Source: Zygnema cylindricum (lineage: Eukaryota > Streptophyta > Zygnematophyceae > Zygnematales > Zygnemataceae). From it: a stretch of DNA of 15,328 nt. Shown here in pieces: positions 9,912 to 15,328 of the stretch. How positions within the stretch are numbered: position 1 is the first letter of the stretch; each line of letters begins with the position of its first letter. The DNA lies in contig JBBHKE010002746.1 in the NCBI GenBank assembly GCA_037447655.1, positions 32,216 to 47,543 on the forward strand, written 5' to 3'. The translations under genes were made by a program, and so were the position numbers. The notes under the pieces were generated by a model. It searched no databases. It saw only the letters and a program-made list of their open reading frames with translations, and was not told the DNA's origin.

Positions 9912-10170
9912 TACACCGCAAATCGTTATTAGTGTCAAAGTTTAAATAGTGTTCAAGAAAATATACAATCATTGATGTTAATTAGGATTTTGAAAATAAA
10001 AAAAAAGGTTTATGTTAATTTCAGGTTTTACGCTAATTTGGGAACAACAAAAATGGAACATTCTCTGTACTATTATATACATTAACATATGTATCCGTAC
10101 AAATATTAAAAAACGTACGACGTCGCCAAATTAAGTATCCGTACTGGTCAGCCTAATTTACGGCGGTTAT
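9912..10170 (-). mobile_element. TIR element copy D, truncated relative of copy C
   Basis: It begins CACCGCAAATCGTTATTAGT at 9914 after TA and follows the reverse complement of copy C: TTTAAATAGTGTTCAAGAAAAT, GGAACAACAAAAATGGAA, then ATATGTATCCGTACAAAT, which is the conserved core in reverse. The similarity fades around 10150-10170 and no right terminus is visible, so the copy is broken. The exact end is uncertain. Confidence 0.7.
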
Positions 10171-10344
10171 GTGTCAACGCTAAAACGCGAAAAGTAAAGT
10201 TTAATTTCAGTGTTTTCCTATTTAAAATTCACATAATGGCTATTACGCCACGCCGATTTTTCGTGTAAGTTGGACGCATGTACGTTGCTCCGTTCGTCCA
10301 TGTCTTTTGTGTTTTAATAACGTCAGCTCTTTTTCTATCATAAT
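10171..10344. other. Unassigned sequence at the retroelement boundary
   Basis: This stretch lies between the fading end of TIR copy D and the LTR start motif. If the copia 3' LTR were intact it should continue here, yet it does not resemble the sequence that follows the equivalent motif at 13794. It may be a different LTR variant, or sequence joined by deletion. No gene is seen. Confidence 0.4.
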
Positions 10345-10388
10345 ACAAACCTAGAAAATACTAAAATATCAACACTCCCCTTATTTTC
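10345..10388 (-). mobile_element. Polypurine tract and 3' LTR start of a copia element
   Basis: On the minus strand the sequence reads AAAATAAGGGGAG followed by TGTTGATATTTTAG. A purine-rich tract immediately before a TG-initiated sequence is the usual arrangement at the 3' LTR of an LTR retrotransposon, where the tract primes plus-strand DNA synthesis. The first 30 bases of the LTR (10374 down to 10345) match those at 13794-13765 with three transition differences, after which the two diverge. The position, just downstream of the RNase H relic, fits. Confidence 0.65.
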
Positions 10389-10449
10389 TAGTCTATTTTC
10401 CTTTCGACTCCCACACACAAATAAAGAAACACCCCCTCTTCCCCTTTTT

Positions 10450-10770
10450 TTATTTTTTTTTCCTTTTATTTCCATAAAAATTGAAGAAAATACTCTCGTA
10501 TTTGAAACAGTGCATTAGATGAACTGAAATAATAATTGCATCGCACATTTTAGTTAGCATCCCACTTTTCATAAATTCGAGCAAATATTTTATCCACCTC
10601 ATCTCTTTTCTATCCACGCTACATCTAATTTCCCTATTGCAATTCAAACAGCTAGCCCCATCTCCAATCTGCAACATACACCCAGATGCTAACCTTTTTA
10701 CAAACACACCTTCATAAATGCCATCACTCGCATTAGTGATTTCAAATCCATTACCCCCCATGTTTATCAT
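10450..10770 (-). pseudogene. Ty1/copia RNase H relic
   Basis: The 106-residue frame resembles the C-terminal RNase H part of a copia polyprotein. Residues 15-31 (SDGIYEG to LASGC) parallel the family's SDADWAG to STSGY segment. Residues 32-40 (MLQIGDGAS) match the FxLGxGAIS strand, and residues 57-65 (MRWIKYLLE) match the conserved xxWLxxLLE helix, followed by MCDAI where the family has CDNxxAI. The stretch normally reading SSTEAEY is missing. The C-terminal KRKKK and the stop are not family-like. Upstream protease, integrase and reverse transcriptase are absent. It sits between the acidic ORF at 10910-11368 and the polypurine tract, the expected place for RNase H. Recognition is by eye. Confidence 0.6.
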
Positions 10771-10909
10771 TAAATCAAGAGTCTCCCACTAAGTTCCTCA
10801 TAAAAACTACATCTTCCGAACTCCTAAATTTATCCATGATATTACCCCTTTCTGAACTCTCATCACTTTCTCTCATGGAATTGTTTCCACTATCACTCTC
10901 TATTTTTAT

Positions 10910-11368
10910 TCACAAATAATATTTCTCCTCCCCTAAACCTTTCATTAAATATTCCTTTCCTCCCCTATCCTTTAAAACCCCCTTTAGTTTTACTTCTCCC
11001 CTTTCCTGAGAATCCATTGAAGTCTCCCTTTCCGACCAGTTTTCATATTCGAAAATATCTATGAAATTATCCTCATTAATTTTATTTTTACTTTTTTCAC
11101 TTATAGATCTTAAATCTAACTTTCGCATTTCTAAGTCATACACTCTACACTCTTTGACATCCTCAAGTACCTCCTCTCTCTTTACTTCCCTTATACCTCC
11201 AAAAGCACATTGTTGCCTTCGTTGAATTTGTGTGTGCTTTTCACTCTTCTCCATACTACCAATGCGGAGAAGCTCCAAAATATCTTCATCCTCTTTCTCC
11301 TCTTCCTCTTCTTCCTTCTCATTCACATTCCAACTTCTAAGTTCTTCGAAATAAGGACACTCCTCCAT
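10910..11368 (-). CDS. Acidic/charged 152-residue ORF after the gag zinc knuckle (retroelement-derived)
   Basis: This open frame starts at the methionine inside the gag zinc knuckle (MEECPYFEELRSWN) and continues for 152 residues of Glu/Lys-rich sequence, including EKEEEEEEKEDEDILELL at about 17-34. It has no recognised domain and is predicted to be charged and probably helical or disordered. It is in the same frame as the zinc knuckle, so it is most simply the C-terminal tail of the copia gag or the start of a shortened polyprotein. It is probably not an independent gene. It is notable for being stop-free while the rest of the element is full of stops. Confidence 0.35.
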   Translation of the reverse strand: MEECPYFEELRSWNVNEKEEEEEEKEDEDILELLRIGSMEKSEKHTQIQRRQQCAFGGIREVKREEVLEDVKECRVYDLEMRKLDLRSISEKSKNKINEDNFIDIFEYENWSERETSMDSQERGEVKLKGVLKDRGGKEYLMKGLGEEKYYL

Positions 11369-12398
11369 ATAGTGACCCGGTTATTTACAAAAGAAGCAAA
11401 CCATTTTTTTCAAAACTCCCCTTTCTTTTCCTCTCCCTCTCTTTCCACCACAGTTCCGATAAGGTTTACCTTTGTCTTTCTTCCTCTCATCACGCTTCCG
11501 CTAGTCACCATCATTCCTCTCATCACGCTTCCGCTAGTCACCATCATTCCTCTCATCACGTTTCTGCTAGTCACCACCAGCTGTCAATGCATTCACCCAG
11601 TCTTTTCCTCTACGAAGCTCCAAATTGTTTTCCTTCACAAGAATCATCCCCATAGTAATGCTCTTAGTCTATGAGACCCATCTGTTTCCTGCATACGATT
11701 AATTATGTTTTCATACTCATATGAGAGTTTCATGATTAGTGTGTTAATCTTTCTCTCCTCAGATTCTACATACCCTACATTAGCACGCTCAACATATAAC
11801 GCAGCAATATCATTGCAAAACTCTATCATGTAGTCTTTATAAACATATGCCTCTATTTCCCGTTTTACTAACTGCTGGCTCGGTATAGTCTCACTCTTAT
11901 AGACCTGACTTAGTGTTTCCCATATTTATGAAGACTTGGTTAGATTTAAAAGAGTGATAGCTATGGACTTAGACACATATCTAAGTATGAGATGTTTTGC
12001 TATAGTGTTTTTATACTCCCAAATTTTCTATCATTTTCTTCAGTTTTTGGTACAGTTAAAATCCCTACAAGTGGAATTGTAGCCGAGAGCCTATCTCCCC
12101 TCACCATATGTGTTCCTTGTCCCTACTCCCCTTTTCCCCCTTCCATGGCAATGATTTTCCCTTCACCTTCCGTTGCTTCTGATCCCTGGTTGGTTTTCTA
12201 GAGAGCCAAAGATGATTCTCGATAGTGAGCTCCTCCCAAGCCCGGTAGCAAACACCTCAATTCTTCCAATACAATTCCCTATAAGTGTTTTTCGAAAAGC
12301 AATCCCTCCATTGTAAACTACCAATAAGTGAAGTCTGTTCCATCAAACATAGGCACCCTAGATTGTGGCCCCCTAACCTGAAATTCTATGGTCTCCAT
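11344..12398 (-). pseudogene. Ty1/copia gag pseudogene with zinc knuckle
   Basis: Gag packages the retrotransposon RNA into particles. A likely start is the ATG at 12398; the frame then reads VPMFDGTDFTYW, a stop, then FTMEGLLFEKHL, a stop, GIVLEE. This follows the copia gag N-terminus (FDGxNYxxWKxxMxxLL, LWxVV). After a frameshift near 12035, minus-strand frames give AKHLILRYVSKSIAITLLN and IWETLSQVYKSE, then an open frame at 11829-11644 (MIEFCNDIAALYVERANVGY and onward), typical of the UBN2 gag domain. A further frameshift leads to basic repeats (11481-11579) and a CX2CX4HX4C zinc knuckle at 11398-11357, in which a TAA (11383-11381) replaces one residue. Stops and at least two frameshifts make this a pseudogene. 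Confidence 0.8.
11481..11579 (-). repeat. Three 33-bp tandem repeats inside gag
   Basis: Units start at 11481, 11514 and 11547, each exactly 33 bases (11 codons). In the zinc-knuckle frame each encodes DGD-stop-RKRDER plus one more residue, a basic/acidic linker before the knuckle. All three carry a TAG at the same place (11503-11501, 11536-11534, 11569-11567 on the minus strand). Units one and two are identical; the third differs at a few bases (CGTTTCTG for CGCTTCCG). Confidence 0.9.
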
Positions 12399-12744
12399 TG
12401 CCACACAAAATTCACAGATCCAAAAAAGCTAATCTAGATAGTGCCGACTCCAAGTTTATACAAACCCAAATGATTGACCCTTAGACAATCAAAACCGTAT
12501 TACAGCTTCACCCCTATGAAGTAAGACTTTATGTGTGCTCAGTTCCACCACACAAAGCAAAGTTAGAATATGAGTTTTGGATATAATTCCCCACTTTGAC
12601 TTTCCCTTAGAAATTCAGCCATCTTTGCAAGCAAATACTCTGATTGACTACACCCCTGTGTAGCCTGGACTTTGTTTAGTCTGGAGCAAAAAAAATCACT
12701 TAATTTGGTCAACTAAGTTGATAGTTATGGCTGCTCAAAGTGAG

Positions 12745-12753
12745 CCTTTTATA
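12745..12753 (-). promoter_or_regulatory. TATA-box-like site, possible LTR promoter
   Basis: The minus strand reads TATAAAAGG, a near-ideal plant TATA box, about 350 bases upstream of the gag start at 12398. That spacing suits an LTR promoter with R, U5 and a leader before gag. I could not find a clear primer-binding site or the LTR end between the two, so the assignment rests on motif and position only. Confidence 0.4.
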
Positions 12754-12879
12754 CAAAGGGTGCTCTCAAAGAGACGCGGCTACCTACCAAAAAATTATAA
12801 GTCCTAAAAACCCCTCATAGCCCCTCTAGACCAATCAGATTATTGCACACTACATAATGTATATCTAAAGATTGGTAGT

Positions 12880-13480
12880 CGGCGTACTTTATGTACGGAA
12901 TTACGCGGCACCACTCCTAGTCTGCCACGTGGTAAAAAAGCCGTGGTCGTTCTGTCCCTTTCTTTTCAAGCATCCTATAGGATGATGCCACGTGTCATTT
13001 TGACTTGCCGAATTTGTCTTTAGTGACCGTTGAATTTCAACAGTCGTCGTTTTTCGTGTTGTTTGTTGAAATTCTACGTTAACACGGAACCAATTATACG
13101 ACTGTACGACGTACAAGGTACGGACCAATCATACGATTGTACCTTACAAAAAAGTTCAGGCACCGGAGTACTTTTTGTACGGTCCTTGTTGGACATTGCC
13201 ATAATGTGACATTTGTCTTATTCGAAGTTGTCATCTTTCTTTTCGGATATCCAGCGATCCTCTAAAAACTTGCCACGTGTCATCCGGAGTGGCGGTGCTT
13301 GAAAACGCCACGTTGCCCACTCCGGAATCCGGACTCGCACAACGGATGTCGATTCAAATCGGAATTGTATTTGGACCGTCGAAACAAATATTCGTACTAT
13401 TTGTTTTGTCCGGTATTGAAAGTACAGTTGTTTTATGCCCTATAAACCGTAATCTAGTTAAATGAATAACCCTACGAGTA
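12880..13480. other. Insert-like region with repeated CCACGTG motifs
   Basis: Base composition is less AT-rich than the flanks. CCACGTGG occurs at 12925-12932, and the 12-base string GCCACGTGTCAT occurs at 12987 and 13272 in direct orientation. A 35-bp-period direct repeat lies at 13086-13142. These are G-box-type hexamers, known in plants as bZIP/bHLH binding sites, but no adjacent gene is visible. The short frames here show no domain. It may be part of the copia LTR or an element nested in it. Confidence 0.4.
13086..13142. repeat. 35-bp-period imperfect direct repeat
   Basis: GGAACCAATTATACGACTGT at 13086 recurs in diverged form as GGACCAATCATACGATTGTAC from 13122. The repeated core is ACCAATYATACGAYTGTAC. 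It is an old local duplication of unknown role. Confidence 0.65.
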
Positions 13481-13764
13481 ACTATTTAAATATCTATCAA
13501 ACCCGACATCTCTTAGCAATAGTCTTAGACTGAACGGACAAAGCTAACGGCTACGGGTTGTTTGTCAGACAGTACGTACTAGGATCAAATCCTGTGTCAT
13601 CAAATACCATTTTAGTAAACCTACCATTATCTACTCCTGTCTCTTTGGAGAGCTTAGGCAGCCAAAGCTCTAGCTCCATATCCAGCCTTCAATGACTACA
13701 ACTAGTGTGGTGGCTTGGAGAAGGGAGTCAGAGGCAGACTACCTCTACTACATTCTAATGTTAA

Positions 13765-13794
13765 ACAAACCTAAAAAATATTGAAATATCAACA
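13765..13794 (-). mobile_element. LTR-start motif, candidate 5' LTR end of the copia element
   Basis: The minus strand begins TGTTGATATTTCAATATTTT and matches the 3' LTR start at 10374 in 27 of 30 positions, with all three differences being transitions. Unlike 10374, it has no polypurine tract in front, as expected at a 5' LTR. The gag start is about 1.4 kb downstream. After 30 bases the two sequences no longer match, so either the LTRs were rearranged or this is a different element of the same terminal type. Confidence 0.5.
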
Positions 13795-14849
13795 CTATAT
13801 CCAATTTTTTTTCTTGCTTTCTATTCATACCGCTTTGTTATTACTCCCTCTTGATGCCCGTCGTTTTAGTGATAAGAAAATTTCCCCCCTACTCGGGAAA
13901 CCTTGGTTCTAGCGTTTGAAAATTATTATTTTGTAACGTGATGGACGATTTATATATGCAAGCGTCATTGGGAAGATTAGACCTATTAGGCATGATCGAG
14001 AAGGTTATAGATGGAATAATAAAAATAAGAAGCTAAATATGGGTACATAATTGTCGTATATCTCTCACCGCGTTTATCATTTGAGGTTATTCATTGTCAT
14101 AAATTGTATATTGTGTCTCTTTGTCGAGTGGAGACAACATTGCGCAATATATTTTTTTTATTGACTTTACCAATGTTACAATCTGGTGTCGCAGCTCAAG
14201 TTGCAACGACCGTCAAGTTTGGAACTACTCGACCCAAATTCGACTAACAACTCCCTACCATTTCCTTTGAAGATCTCTATGGCCTTAGACTCATTACCTG
14301 ACAACTTCTAATGTTTGTATACTCAACGATGTGTTGAAGTTAGAGGACCGACCATCCGTTCCCCACCTCCTTTGTGGTCTTTCTAAATTATACGTATCTC
14401 CGTCGCCTTTAAATGCGCCAAATTTTCGACCCTTATTCGGCAAAGCACGATTGCTAATGTTGGTTGTGGATCCCACAGTTATTGCCGGGCCATCTCATGC
14501 ATAAAGATGACATTTATAATTATGACCTTTAACGCGGTATAGCTTTATACTTTCGGCCGAATGCCACACATTTTTCTTTTCATTTTAGGGTATGCAATAG
14601 TAGTTTGTGCTAATATAGTTGTGTATTGTATGTAAGGTTTAGTTTTTGATTATTAGTTCTGGTTTGGGTCTGGTTAAGGGTGCCGTTCCACCAAGAAATT
14701 TTGTAATCGTATGGTGAATATTACAAGATGCTACATATTAAACAATGTTTTATCGTGCAAAGTCTGTTATCCACGTGCTCAAAAATGAATGGTACCACGT
14801 AAGATTTGATGGTATTGTTCAAAAGAGGTAATTAATAGTTCACTTCCCT
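13795..14849. other. Intergenic stretch without recognisable gene
   Basis: The sequence is AT-rich and without a recognised domain in any frame. The longest minus-strand frame (14294-14476, 60 residues) shows no family signature. No inverted terminal repeats like those at 6110-9751 were seen. Confidence 0.45.
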
Positions 14850-15045
14850 ATTTTACTTTTTATTTAAAGAAAGAGAGTGAGGATCAAAGGCGCGCCATGG
14901 CTGCCGCCATATGTAGAAAGTGGCAGTTTTTGAAGTAAAGTGTAATTTACTTGAATGATGCCTAAGTCTAGATTTGAAACTGCGACCTCTAAATTCTCTA
15001 TAGTGTATCGCCTTAACCATTAAGGCGTTATGCAACGATACACGT
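14850..15045 (-). mobile_element. Possible tRNA-derived SINE
   Basis: On the minus strand, CCTTAATGGTTAAGGCG (15025-15009) resembles a tRNA A box. About 30 bases later, GGTCGCAGTTTCAAATC (14987-14971) resembles a B box. GGTCGCAGTTTCAAATC is close to the motif typical of plant SINEs, which carry a degraded tRNA head with an internal RNA polymerase III promoter. A full cloverleaf cannot be folded: the T-arm stem is poor, so it is not a functional tRNA gene. The A-box segment is also a perfect 8-bp inverted repeat (CGCCTTAA/TTAAGGCG), which leaves room for chance. Both element ends are uncertain. Confidence 0.4.
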
Positions 15046-15328
15046 GACGGGTTTCATAAATATATAAACATTAACGCAACAGCTAATTAACAGCAGACTA
15101 ACCAAAAGGAGCAATTCCTGCATGTACGCGAATCTGAACCGTGTAAAATATGTTTTGATCAGACGACCGGCATTATAGCCGCCACGCGAAGTGAGCTTTT
15201 GGCGGCATACGGAGAAAGCGTCACGCGGTGCCACGTGGCGCCACATTATTTGATACCGGAGAAGATGGGAGGAGGAACCATGGCTTCCGATTTGACAGGT
15301 GTCACCTTGTAGACCTTGTCGTACAATG
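15046..15328. other. Unassigned right edge with a G-box
   Basis: CCACGTGG occurs at 15231-15238, and an ATG in a good plant context (AACCATGGC) occurs at 15280. The frame closes after ten codons, with a CAG/GTGTCA that could be a splice donor, so a gene start running out of the window is possible but unsupported. Confidence 0.25.

Noticed and set aside
15009-15025. Functional tRNA gene
   Set aside because: Acceptor and T-arm stems do not pair, so a SINE-type tRNA relic is more likely.
15280-15312. Plus-strand ATG in a strong context near the right edge
   Set aside because: The frame stops after ten codons and the possible donor cannot be tested inside the window.

Overview
The window looks like nuclear DNA of a land plant. 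It is AT-rich, with one clearly recognisable protein gene split by short GT-AG introns, flanked by degraded transposable elements of plant type. The protein gene matches plant members of its family. I cannot place the species; the compact introns (106 to 592 bases) would suit a bryophyte or other small-intron plant, but that is only a guess.

Layout. (1) Positions 1-2741 are intergenic: pyrimidine and purine microsatellites at the far left, then sequence in which I recognise no gene. (2) Positions 2872-5950, minus strand, carry seven exons of an eIF5-mimic protein (BZW / 5MP: basic leucine zipper and W2 domain-containing protein, a translation regulator). The visible coding sequence runs from just after the start to the natural stop (402 residues). 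Only the tiny first exon with the ATG was not found. (3) Positions 6110 to about 10170 are a cluster of at least seven terminal-inverted-repeat DNA elements (MITE-like, flanked by TA). Five are full-length or partial copies of a roughly 520-553 bp class, and two belong to a 195-199 bp class. Several abut each other and share a single TA. A 1 kb spacer (7399-8463) holds a 93-bp tandem duplication. (4) Positions 10374-12398, and perhaps up to 13794, on the minus strand hold a decayed Ty1/copia retrotransposon. It shows a gag start, gag body, basic repeats, a broken zinc knuckle, an acidic ORF, an RNase H relic, a polypurine tract and an LTR start. Protease, integrase and most of reverse transcriptase are absent. 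(5) Positions 12880-13480 are of different texture, with repeated CCACGTG motifs. (6) Positions 13795-15328 are mostly unassigned, with a possible tRNA-derived SINE near 14850-15045.

Functionally, only the BZW/5MP gene looks active. The rest is a transposon graveyard directly upstream of it, and the cluster probably separates the gene from its promoter and first exon or lies inside its first intron. I found no convincing new multi-gene system. The most unusual structure is the set of inverted-repeat elements packed end to end with shared TA junctions.
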